A stretch of DNA of 64,000 nucleotides from assembly GCF_001412655.1 (NCBI RefSeq), contig NZ_CP012996.1:2294001-2358000 (forward strand), in the 5' to 3' direction. The position numbers and the translations under genes were made by a program. Source of the stretch: Pedobacter sp. PACM 27299 (GTDB lineage Bacteria; Bacteroidota; Bacteroidia; Sphingobacteriales; Sphingobacteriaceae). Below are positions 37,414 through 44,165 of the stretch, one piece after another (the first letter of the stretch is position 1; each line of letters opens with the position of its first letter). Below the pieces are notes generated by a model. The model was not told the DNA's origin, did not search any database, and saw nothing but the letters and a program-made list of their open reading frames with translations.

Positions 37414-37544
37414 GGGAAGAGAAGGGCCTTATAATAGGGGCCGGAGGGGGTTCGGTTAGGGTTCGGTTAGGGTTGGCTTAGTCTCTGCTATCTGAACCCT
37501 AACCGAACCCCTTCCTGCAGCTAAAGAAATGCAGGTCTCTTCCC
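37414..37544. repeat. multi-armed palindromic element (cloverleaf-like) between lutA-like gene and thrS
   Basis: An outer 9-bp stem GGGAAGAGA (37414-37422) / TCTCTTCCC (37536-37544) encloses three arms laid end to end. Arm 1 is GGCC...GGCC (37425-37442). Arm 2 is a perfect 18-bp stem GGGGTTCGGTTAGGGTTC (37447-37464) / GAACCCTAACCGAACCCC (37494-37511). Arm 3 is CCTGCA / TGCAGG (37514-37535). Weaker pairing (GTCGG / CCGAC) extends the base outward. Arm 2 contains three tandem copies of an 11-base unit (37449-37481). It has no coding capacity and no T run; it resembles a REP/MITE-type mobile palindrome or a structured RNA. The rest of the 37365-37751 gap holds only the thrS promoter region. Confidence 0.75.
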
Positions 37545-37630
37545 AAGTACATTCCGACTGCCTTATGGCGACTATCGTAATTTATAAAAATGATTGCTTG
37601 AACAAGGCTATATTTTCGGACTTGAATTGT

Positions 37631-37638
37631 TATATTTG
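37631..37638 (+). promoter_or_regulatory. -7 promoter element of the thrS operon
   Basis: TATATTTG matches TAnnTTTG. It lies 113 bases before the thrS ATG, which predicts a leader of about 105 bases. Confidence 0.6.
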
Positions 37639-37642
37639 TACC

Positions 37643-37667
37643 AGTGACAGGTGAAAAAACTGTCATT
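37643..37667 (+). promoter_or_regulatory. hairpin at the 5' end of the thrS leader
   Basis: AGTGACAG / CTGTCATT pairs around a 9-base loop just after the predicted transcription start. It may stabilise the mRNA or take part in thrS or ribosomal-protein autoregulation; it does not look like a T-box. Confidence 0.4.
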
Positions 37668-37751
37668 GTTTAGGTAATGTTTTATTACACGTAGAATAAG
37701 AGTTGTCTAAATTACTTAAAATCAATTAATTAACTTAAATCATAGTTGTAG

Positions 37752-39677
37752 ATGATTAATATTACACTGCCTGATGGTTCTAGCCGTCAGTATGAAAAGG
37801 GTATAACAGCCCATCAGATTGCACTCTCTATTTCAGAGGGATTAGCGCGCAACGTATTAGCTGCGGAAGTAAACGGTGAAATTTGGGATTCTTCCAGGGC
37901 AATTGAAAGCGATTCAACTGTAAAGTTGCTGACCTGGAATGATGCTGCTGGTAAGGCTACATTCTGGCATTCTTCTGCCCACCTTATGGCGGAAGCATTA
38001 GAGGCTTTATATCCGGGTACAAAATTCGGTATTGGTCCTGCTATTGAAACTGGATTTTACTATGATGTAGATTTCGGCGACAGGGAGTTTTCTTCGGATG
38101 ATTTCAAAGCGATTGAAGCGAAGATGATTGAGCTTGCTAAGCAAAAACAAGTTTTTGTAAGGGAGAGCGTTTCTAAAGCGGATGCAATTAAATATTTTAC
38201 AGAAAAAGGTGATGAGTACAAACTGGACCTGTTAGAAGGACTGGAAGATGGAAAGATCACATTCTATAACCAAGGTGAGTTTACAGATCTTTGTCGTGGG
38301 CCGCACATTCCAAATACCGGTTTTGTTAAAGCGGTAAAATTGATGAATGTTGCAGGTGCTTACTGGCGCGGTGATGAAACTAAAAAACAATTAACCCGTA
38401 TTTATGGGGTAACTTTCCCTAAAGCGTCTGAGCTGACTGAGTACCTTCACATGATTGAAGAGGCGAAGAAAAGAGATCATCGTAAGTTGGGTAAAGAACT
38501 GGAATTATTTGCTTTCTCTGAGAAAGTAGGTATGGGATTACCATTGTGGCTGCCAAAAGGTGCTGCTTTGCGTGAGCGTCTGGTTCAGTTTTTAACGAAA
38601 GCACAGGCAAAATCAGGATATGAGCAGGTAGTTACGCCTCATATTGGCCATAAGAATTTATACATTACTTCTGGTCACTACGAGAAGTATGGTAAAGATG
38701 CTTTTCAACCAATTAAAACCCCACAAGAAGGGGAGGAGTTTTTCCTTAAACCGATGAACTGCCCTCACCACTGTGAGATTTATAAAGTAAAACCTCGTTC
38801 TTACAAGGACCTTCCTTTGCGTTTTGCAGAGTTTGGAACGGTATACCGTTACGAGCAGAGTGGTGAGCTTCATGGCTTAACCAGGGTTCGTGGCTTTACT
38901 CAGGATGATGCGCATTTGTTTTGTCGCCCGGATCAGGTAAAAGAAGAATTCAAAAAAGTAATTGACCTGGTATTGTATGTATTTAAGTCTCTTGGATTTA
39001 ACGACTACACTGCACAGATTTCTTTGAGAGATCCTGAAAATAAAACGAAGTACATTGGTACTGATGAAAACTGGGCTTTGGCGGAATCGGCGATCATTGA
39101 GGCTGCTGCGGAAAAAGAATTACCTACTGTAGTAGAATACGGTGAGGCTGCATTCTATGGTCCGAAGTTAGACTTTATGGTGAAAGATGCACTGGGCAGA
39201 AAATGGCAGTTGGGAACAATCCAGGTAGATTATAACTTACCTGAGCGTTTTGAATTGGAATATACTGGCAGTGACAACTTAAAGCACCGTCCGGTGATGA
39301 TCCATAGGGCACCATTCGGTTCTTTAGAGCGTTTTATCGCGGTATTGATCGAGCATTGCGCTGGTAATTTCCCATTATGGCTTTCTCCGGAGCAATTTAT
39401 TATCCTTCCGATCTCAGAAAAGTATGAAGATTATGCAAAAAAAGTTTCAGATGAGCTAAATAATTCCGATATTCGCGGTTTGATTGACTTCCGGGACGAG
39501 AAAATTGGAAGGAAAATCAGAGACGCTGAGGTGAAAAAAATCCCTTATATGCTGATCATCGGAGAGAAGGAAATGGCGGAAGGAAAGGTTTCAGTAAGGA
39601 AACACGGCACAGGAGATTTAGGTGAAATGACTCAGCAAGAGTTTAGTGAATTATTAATTAAAGAAATAACAATTTAA
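37752..39677 (+). CDS. thrS: threonine-tRNA ligase
   Basis: The 641-residue cytoplasmic enzyme charges tRNA-Thr. Domains in order: TGS (~1-61), the editing domain with [11 protein letters not shown] (~75) and the zinc-site neighbour [10 protein letters not shown] (~177), a class II catalytic core (~245-535) with [36 protein letters not shown] split by the motif 2 loop, and [13 protein letters not shown] (motif 3), then an anticodon-binding domain (~540-641). Length and order match bacterial ThrRS. It opens the conserved thrS-infC-rpmI-rplT operon; infC starts 13 bases after its stop. Confidence 0.97.
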   Translation: MINITLPDGSSRQYEKGITAHQIALSISEGLARNVLAAEVNGEIWDSSRAIESDSTVKLLTWNDAAGKATFWHSSAHLMAEALEALYPGTKFGIGPAIETGFYYDVDFGDREFSSDDFKAIEAKMIELAKQKQVFVRESVSKADAIKYFTEKGDEYKLDLLEGLEDGKITFYNQGEFTDLCRGPHIPNTGFVKAVKLMNVAGAYWRGDETKKQLTRIYGVTFPKASELTEYLHMIEEAKKRDHRKLGKELELFAFSEKVGMGLPLWLPKGAALRERLVQFLTKAQAKSGYEQVVTPHIGHKNLYITSGHYEKYGKDAFQPIKTPQEGEEFFLKPMNCPHHCEIYKVKPRSYKDLPLRFAEFGTVYRYEQSGELHGLTRVRGFTQDDAHLFCRPDQVKEEFKKVIDLVLYVFKSLGFNDYTAQISLRDPENKTKYIGTDENWALAESAIIEAAAEKELPTVVEYGEAAFYGPKLDFMVKDALGRKWQLGTIQVDYNLPERFELEYTGSDNLKHRPVMIHRAPFGSLERFIAVLIEHCAGNFPLWLSPEQFIILPISEKYEDYAKKVSDELNNSDIRGLIDFRDEKIGRKIRDAEVKKIPYMLIIGEKEMAEGKVSVRKHGTGDLGEMTQQEFSELLIKEITI

Positions 39678-39690
39678 ATAGTATATAAAT

Positions 39691-40260
39691 TTGGCATTAG
39701 GCAGACCAGGATTTAACAGGGGACCACGTCCTCCTTTTAAGAAAAAAGAAGCAGAACATAATATTAATCAGTTTATCAGAGCTCAGGAGGTTAGATTAGC
39801 TGGAGATAATGTTGAACCGGGGATCTATCCTTTGGCAAAAGCTTTAGCCCTTGCCGACGAATTGGAATTGGATCTTGTTGAGATTTCTCCAAATGCAGTG
39901 CCTCCGGTATGTCGGATCATTGATTACAGTAAGTTTGTTTACGAGCAGAAGAAAAAGCAGAAGGAGATTAAAGCAAACGCAAAACAGACTGTCATTAAGG
40001 AGATCCGTTTTGGTCCTAACACAAATGATCATGATTTTCAATTTAAGTTGAAACACGCGATCAGTTTCCTTGAAAACGGAGAGAAAGTTAGGGCTTACGT
40101 GCACTTTAAAGGTAGAGCGATTGTTTACAAAGAGCAGGGAGAGATTCTATTGCTTAAGTTTGCACAAGCGCTTGAAGATATCGGTAAAGTTGAGCTATTA
40201 CCTAAGTTAGAGGGTAAGCGTATGTTTTTAACGCTGGCTCCAAAAGTTGCTAAGAAATAA
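39691..40260 (+). CDS. infC: translation initiation factor IF-3 with TTG start
   Basis: The 189-residue IF-3 binds the 30S subunit and checks start codon-anticodon pairing. The N-domain begins near [17 protein letters not shown] (~25-41) and the C-domain holds [17 protein letters not shown] (~110). An in-frame TAG at 39679-39681 limits the start, and the first ATG lies far inside the conserved region, so TTG 39691 is the best start. IF-3 discriminates against non-ATG starts, and in E. coli it represses its own AUU-started gene; the TTG start here could serve the same control. The N-terminus, with [20 protein letters not shown], is the extended form seen in Bacteroidota. Confidence 0.95.
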   Translation: MALGRPGFNRGPRPPFKKKEAEHNINQFIRAQEVRLAGDNVEPGIYPLAKALALADELELDLVEISPNAVPPVCRIIDYSKFVYEQKKKQKEIKANAKQTVIKEIRFGPNTNDHDFQFKLKHAISFLENGEKVRAYVHFKGRAIVYKEQGEILLLKFAQALEDIGKVELLPKLEGKRMFLTLAPKVAKK

Positions 40261-40288
40261 ATAAATTACATATTAATAAACACAGGTT

Positions 40289-40489
40289 ATGCCAAAAATG
40301 AAAACCAATTCCAGTGCTAAAAAGCGTTTTAAGCTTACTGGAACAGGTAAAATTGCAAGGAAGAATGCCTACAAAAGCCACATCTTAACTAAGATGTCGA
40401 CTAAACGTAAGCGTAATTTGGGTCACACTTCAATGGTGTCCGCAGCTGATATGGGCAACGTTAAGCGTATGCTTGCCATCGGTAAATAA
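40289..40489 (+). CDS. rpmI: 50S ribosomal protein L35
   Basis: The 66-residue basic protein starts [20 protein letters not shown] and contains KRKRNLGH, both diagnostic of bL35, a structural protein of the large ribosomal subunit. It lies 28 bases after infC and ahead of rplT, the usual order. Length is normal. Confidence 0.96.
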   Translation: MPKMKTNSSAKKRFKLTGTGKIARKNAYKSHILTKMSTKRKRNLGHTSMVSAADMGNVKRMLAIGK

Positions 40490-40563
40490 TTAAATTTTTA
40501 ACCAGGTACCCGGTAGTAAGTTTGCTGTAATACGCAACACCGTTTATCAAAAAACAACACACT

Positions 40564-40908
40564 ATGCCACGTTCGGTAAACGCAGTAGCTTCGAGAAGAA
40601 GAAGGAAAAAAGTCCTAAATATGGCCAAAGGCTATTGGGGATCAAGAAGTAAGGTTTTCACAATCGCTAAAAATACGGTAGAAAAAGGTTTGCAATATGC
40701 ATACCGTGACCGTAAAGTTAAGAAAAGAGAATTCCGTGGATTATGGATTCAACGTATCAACGCTGGAGCTCGTCAACATGGTATTTCTTACTCTCAATTG
40801 ATCGGTAAATTAGCGACTGCAAACATCGGTTTAAACCGTAAAGTTTTAGCTGATTTAGCAATGAACCATCCAGCAGCTTTCAAAGCAGTTATTGATGCAG
40901 TAAAATAG
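40564..40908 (+). CDS. rplT: 50S ribosomal protein L20
   Basis: The 114-residue basic protein starts [20 protein letters not shown] and contains [20 protein letters not shown], diagnostic of bL20, an assembly protein of the large subunit. In other bacteria L20 represses the operon by binding upstream of rpmI. The 74-base rpmI-rplT gap and the 28-base infC-rpmI gap show no strong hairpin that I could assign to that control. It ends the operon just before a bidirectional terminator. Confidence 0.96.
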   Translation: MPRSVNAVASRRRRKKVLNMAKGYWGSRSKVFTIAKNTVEKGLQYAYRDRKVKKREFRGLWIQRINAGARQHGISYSQLIGKLATANIGLNRKVLADLAMNHPAAFKAVIDAVK

Positions 40909-40931
40909 ATCTAACGATCATTTTAATCATA

Positions 40932-40960
40932 AAAAAAGGGAGCTTCTAGCTCCCTTTTTT
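40932..40960. terminator. bidirectional terminator between rplT and bioD
   Basis: A 13-bp stem AAAAAAGGGAGCT / AGCTCCCTTTTTT with a 3-base loop has A and T runs on both sides. It serves the convergent rplT and bioD genes. Confidence 0.93.
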
Positions 40961-40974
40961 ATTGGCTCTTATTT

Positions 40975-41586
40975 TTAAAGCTGGATGAATTTTCCGGCTT
41001 CCGCAATGGATTCCTTGTTTAAGCTTGCTAATTTTGGGATATGCCCAAGGATGGTGATGCCAGTATAGTTGGCAATATAACTTTCAGATTCTTTATTTGC
41101 CCCTCCATTGAAGATGATTCCTTCCACCTGAATATTTCTTGATTTCAATACTTCCAGCGTTAGCAGGGTATGATTGATGCTGCCCAGATAATTCTGTGAA
41201 ACGATGATCAGTTTTGCATTTAATACTGGGATGAGGTCCAGGATCAATTCTTTCTCGTTAATTGGTACCATTAGTCCGCCAGCACCTTCAATGATTAAAT
41301 GGTTGTTGGTTACAGGCAGTTTTAGGTCTTGAGCCTTGATTTCAATGCCGTCCAATCTGGCAGATAAATGCGGTGACAGGGGCTGACTTAATCTATATTG
41401 CTCCGGATGGATTACTGTTTTTGTACTGCTGATCAGATCTTTGATAGACAAGCTGTCGCTTTGGTCTAGATCTCCGGATTGTATGGGTTTCCAGTAATCT
41501 GATTCAAGTTTTTGGGTCAGGATGGCGCTAACGATCGTTTTTCCGATGCCTGTACCGATTCCTGTAATGAAATACGTATTGTTCAT
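40975..41586 (-). CDS. bioD: dethiobiotin synthetase
   Basis: The 203-residue enzyme closes the ureido ring of dethiobiotin from 7,8-diaminopelargonate, CO2 and ATP, the step before BioB. The P-loop GIGTGIGKT (residues ~9-17) is the BioD signature. EGAGGLMVPI (~100) and the tail with GHIPKL also fit. The ATG follows the bioF stop by one base, so the two are translationally coupled. bioA, bioB and bioC are not in the window. Confidence 0.94.
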   Translation of the reverse strand: MNNTYFITGIGTGIGKTIVSAILTQKLESDYWKPIQSGDLDQSDSLSIKDLISSTKTVIHPEQYRLSQPLSPHLSARLDGIEIKAQDLKLPVTNNHLIIEGAGGLMVPINEKELILDLIPVLNAKLIIVSQNYLGSINHTLLTLEVLKSRNIQVEGIIFNGGANKESESYIANYTGITILGHIPKLASLNKESIAEAGKFIQL

Positions 41587-41587
41587 G

Positions 41588-42712
41588 TTATTTTAATAAA
41601 ACCAATGATTGGATCAAGGCGTTAATTTCTTCTTCTGTATTGTAGGTATGCAGGCAAATCCGTAATCTTTCTGTCCCAATAGGAACGGTAGGGCTCACAA
41701 TTGCACGGATGTCAAATCCCTTTTGCTGTAAGCTTGCTGCTGCGTTTTTCGCGGAAGTATTGCTCTGGTACCGAATGGTTTGAATGGTGCTTTGGCTGGT
41801 AAGCCCCCGATAGCCTGCTGATTTCAGTGCATTGCTGTATTGCTGGATGGTTTGCTGGATCCATGGTGTATGGTCTGCTGAAGCCAGCAGCTGATAGGCG
41901 CAGTTGATGCTCGCGATGCTGTGGAGCGGTGCAGCAGTCGTATAAATAAAGGATCGGGCATAATTGAGCAGGTATTCTCTTAAAGGTGCATTTCCTAAAA
42001 CAATTGCCCCGTGACAGCCGAGTGCTTTTCCGAAAGTGACCACGCGTGCAAATACTTCTTTTTCCAGGCCAAGTTCCTGCACTCGTCCCTTTCCATAAAC
42101 CCCGAATATGCCTATGGCATGCGCTTCGTCTACGATCAGATTGGCTTCATATTTCTTACAGCAAGCATTGATTTCCTGCAGGGGGGCAAGGTCGCCATCC
42201 ATGGAATAAACGCTTTCTACCAGGACATATATGTTTCCTGTGGCCAGTTTTAGTTTGGCTTCCAGGGCTTCTATATTATTGTGCTTAAAGGTATATCGGT
42301 TGGCGTGACTGAGCCGCGCACCATCAATCAGACTGGCATGGATCAATTCATCGGATATGATGGTATCTCCACGCTGTGCCAGGCTGGAAATCAAACCAAC
42401 ATTGGCATCATAGCCGGAGTTAAAGATCAAGCCGCTTTCTGCCTGGTGAAAATCTGAGATCAACTCTTCGGTTTCCTCCGTGTAGGCGTGGTTGCCGCTG
42501 AGTAACCTCGAGCCGCCAGAACCAATAGCCGAATGTGGGATTTGGCTGAGGGTATCGGAGATATTTTGCTGCAGTTCTGCTGATCTGGAAAAGCCCAGGT
42601 AATCGTTTGAGCAAAAGTCGATGGGATAGGGATTGCTGGACAATTTTCTCAATGATCCTTTTTCCTTTCTATCCTGTAACTTGTGTAGTATAAACTGCCA
42701 GGTCTTATTCAT
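41588..42712 (-). CDS. bioF: 8-amino-7-oxononanoate synthase
   Basis: The 374-residue PLP enzyme condenses pimeloyl thioester and alanine. Visible motifs are FCSNDYLGFSR (~30), GSGGSRLLSGNHAYTEELE-like GNHAYTEETEEL (~73), DEAHAIGIFG (~195) and TFGKALGCHGA with the PLP lysine near residue 228. Length is normal for the alpha-oxoamine synthase family. Because the -7 promoter box (42718-42725) ends only five bases before the ATG, its mRNA may have no leader. A neighbouring member of the same family, KBL, is excluded mainly by the coupling to bioD. Confidence 0.92.
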   Translation of the reverse strand: MNKTWQFILHKLQDRKEKGSLRKLSSNPYPIDFCSNDYLGFSRSAELQQNISDTLSQIPHSAIGSGGSRLLSGNHAYTEETEELISDFHQAESGLIFNSGYDANVGLISSLAQRGDTIISDELIHASLIDGARLSHANRYTFKHNNIEALEAKLKLATGNIYVLVESVYSMDGDLAPLQEINACCKKYEANLIVDEAHAIGIFGVYGKGRVQELGLEKEVFARVVTFGKALGCHGAIVLGNAPLREYLLNYARSFIYTTAAPLHSIASINCAYQLLASADHTPWIQQTIQQYSNALKSAGYRGLTSQSTIQTIRYQSNTSAKNAAASLQQKGFDIRAIVSPTVPIGTERLRICLHTYNTEEEINALIQSLVLLK

Positions 42713-42717
42713 TGTTC

Positions 42718-42725
42718 CAAAAATA
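42718..42725 (-). promoter_or_regulatory. -7 promoter element of bioF, inside a terminator
   Basis: On the minus strand the sequence reads TATTTTTG, a full TAnnTTTG match, made from the T run and stem foot of the terminator at 42721-42757. The transcription start would fall at or within a few bases of the bioF ATG (42712). Confidence 0.55.
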
Positions 42726-42757
42726 AAGAAAGCAGGAAGAACCTGCTTTCTTTATTT
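42721..42757 (-). terminator. terminator of the XRE/S24 repressor gene
   Basis: A perfect 16-bp stem AAATAAAGAAAGCAGG / CCTGCTTTCTTTATTT with a 5-base loop lies 30 bases after the repressor stop and is followed on the minus strand by TTGG after a T-rich stem foot. Confidence 0.85.
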
Positions 42758-42787
42758 TTAATTTATGCCAATGTTTTGTGCTTTTTT

Positions 42788-43564
42788 TTAGTTTTTATTG
42801 AGCTGAGAGATTGATTTCTGCATTTGTGCCATCATGCTGCTCAGTGTTTCGATACTTGGTTCTGGTGTTGGATCTGGAAGTGTAGAAGAGATAAAGGCTT
42901 TTGCTTTCCATATTTCCAGGATGTCATCTGAGGAGATGGTATAAGGATCGTAGAGTTTATTGTCGGAAACGAGTTTCAATTCTTTGTTCTCTTTGAATTT
43001 ATTACCCGCTCTTTTATAGACTACGCCTTCATTTTTACTGATGACAATATAGGTTTCTCCAATTTTAACATCATTCCAGTTGTCAAGGTATTCGGCTAGG
43101 ATGATACTTCCGGATTGGATAGGCAGCATAGAATCTCCCAAAATTTCGAAAGCTCTGAATGTCCCTTGTTTTAGGAAGGGGAGTGGCAGTTGAAACTTCG
43201 GTAAGTCTTTGATGTATTCTGGGTCAGAGAATCCGTTCAGGTAGCCTGCACTTGCTTTTACCGGCACCATTTCAATGTTCTCTTTATCGTCTTTATCTAC
43301 CGAAATACTGAGTATTCTTAGGTTAGATCCCTGGCTTTTTAGCTTCGGTTTCCAGCTATCGCTGATACTTTCATTGATAAACTCATCAATAGTGAGGTCA
43401 AAGAATTCTGCTATTTTTTTTAGCAAATCGTATTTTGGTTCTGCGCGGTCTTCTTCGTAGGCACCAATAAGCGATCTCTTAATCCCCATAGCATCAGCGA
43501 ATTGTTGCTGTGTGAGGCCTTTTTTCTTTCTTAGATACTTTAGGTTAGGGGAGATATTTGACAT
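42788..43564 (-). CDS. XRE-family repressor with S24 (LexA/CI-like) peptidase domain
   Basis: The 258-residue protein has an N-terminal helix-turn-helix (~5-62, LTQQQFADAMGIKRSLIGAYEE) and a C-terminal S24 domain (~110-225). The catalytic serine lies in ILGDSMLPIQSG (~144) and the lysine in VVYKRAG (~183), the spacing used for self-cleavage in LexA and phage CI. The last ~30 residues, with SSMMAQMQKSISQL, look like a short helical tail. It lies divergent to the GIY-YIG-like gene across a gap holding repeated TTAGTA operators, so it probably represses itself and that gene and may respond to DNA damage. No phage genes surround it. Confidence 0.88.
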   Translation of the reverse strand: MSNISPNLKYLRKKKGLTQQQFADAMGIKRSLIGAYEEDRAEPKYDLLKKIAEFFDLTIDEFINESISDSWKPKLKSQGSNLRILSISVDKDDKENIEMVPVKASAGYLNGFSDPEYIKDLPKFQLPLPFLKQGTFRAFEILGDSMLPIQSGSIILAEYLDNWNDVKIGETYIVISKNEGVVYKRAGNKFKENKELKLVSDNKLYDPYTISSDDILEIWKAKAFISSTLPDPTPEPSIETLSSMMAQMQKSISQLNKN

Positions 43565-43593
43565 AAAATAAAAGTTTAGTATTTATTTGTTTT

Positions 43594-43610
43594 TACTAAT
43601 ATAGTTAGTA
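43594..43610. promoter_or_regulatory. operator 1 for the XRE/S24 repressor
   Basis: TACTAA-TATAG-TTAGTA is a perfect 6-5-6 inverted repeat 30 bases before the repressor ATG. Single TTAGTA half-sites lie at 43576-43581 and 43628-43633. Confidence 0.6.
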
Positions 43611-43659
43611 TTATTGTACCAATAAAGTTAGTAATTATAATTCGAATACCAAATAGGTA

Positions 43660-43676
43660 TACTAACTTAATTAGTT
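43660..43676. promoter_or_regulatory. operator 2 for the XRE/S24 repressor
   Basis: TACTAA-CTTAA-TTAGTT repeats operator 1 with one mismatch. It overlaps a -7-like TTAGTTTG (43671-43678) before the GIY-YIG-like gene, which fits repression of that promoter. Confidence 0.58.
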
Positions 43677-43698
43677 TGTATCATTTAAACCTACAGTC

Positions 43699-44049
43699 AT
43701 GAAGAAATTTGTATATATCGTAACCGATAGAAACCGCAAGAGTTTACATGTTGGAATGAGCTCTGATCTAATTAAAACGCTTGACTTTTACAAGCAGATG
43801 CCGAATCTGTTTTTTGATTGTGGGCAGCAGCTCACCAGATTGGTATATTTCGAAGAATTCAAGACTGAGGCCCAGGCATTGGGTAGGTTTAAGGTGATCA
43901 GTCGTTTTACAAGGATACAGAAGGAGCGGATGGTGAGGTCTTGCAATCCAAATTGGATTGACCTGACGATAGGGCTGGATTTTGAACATATCCTCAGCAG
44001 TAAGCCCCTGGTAAATCAGGTAGCACTGCCATTTAACATCATGTCTTAA
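43699..44049 (+). CDS. GIY-YIG-fold protein lacking the catalytic glutamate
   Basis: The 116-residue protein aligns by eye with the small YhbQ-like GIY-YIG family: KKFVYIVTD replaces the GIY strand, LHVGMSSDL the YIG strand, and LVYFEEF then LGRFKVISRFTRIQKERM and NPNWIDL follow in order. In active relatives the third motif reads AREKQIK with the metal-binding Glu; here the equivalent is GRFKVIS, so the Glu is missing and the general-base tyrosine contexts are altered. It may bind DNA without cutting. It is controlled from the shared operator region with the S24 repressor, so a role in a damage response is plausible. Confidence 0.72.
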   Translation: MKKFVYIVTDRNRKSLHVGMSSDLIKTLDFYKQMPNLFFDCGQQLTRLVYFEEFKTEAQALGRFKVISRFTRIQKERMVRSCNPNWIDLTIGLDFEHILSSKPLVNQVALPFNIMS

Positions 44050-44087
44050 GAAGTTACGGTGGGAATGATAAATCCATTTTATATAAA

Positions 44088-44136
44088 AATGTCCTATAAA
44101 ATAGGCCGGTGTGCAGGCTATATTTTATAGGACATT
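44088..44136. terminator. terminator between convergent genes (strong on the minus strand)
   Basis: A perfect 16-bp AT-rich stem AATGTCCTATAAAATA / TATTTTATAGGACATT encloses a small GCC/GGC inner stem. On the minus strand it is followed by TTTTATAT, which suits the penicillin-binding protein gene; the plus-strand side has no T run. Confidence 0.75.
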
Positions 44137-44165
44137 GCTTAAATACTGAATTCTATCGAATAGCT

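Noticed and set aside
37449..37481. Telomere-like GGTTAGGG repeats
   Set aside because: Only three units occur, inside a palindrome on a bacterial chromosome; they are part of the hairpin arm.
43565..44049. Prophage remnant around the S24 repressor
   Set aside because: No integrase, structural or lysis genes flank it; housekeeping genes lie on both sides.
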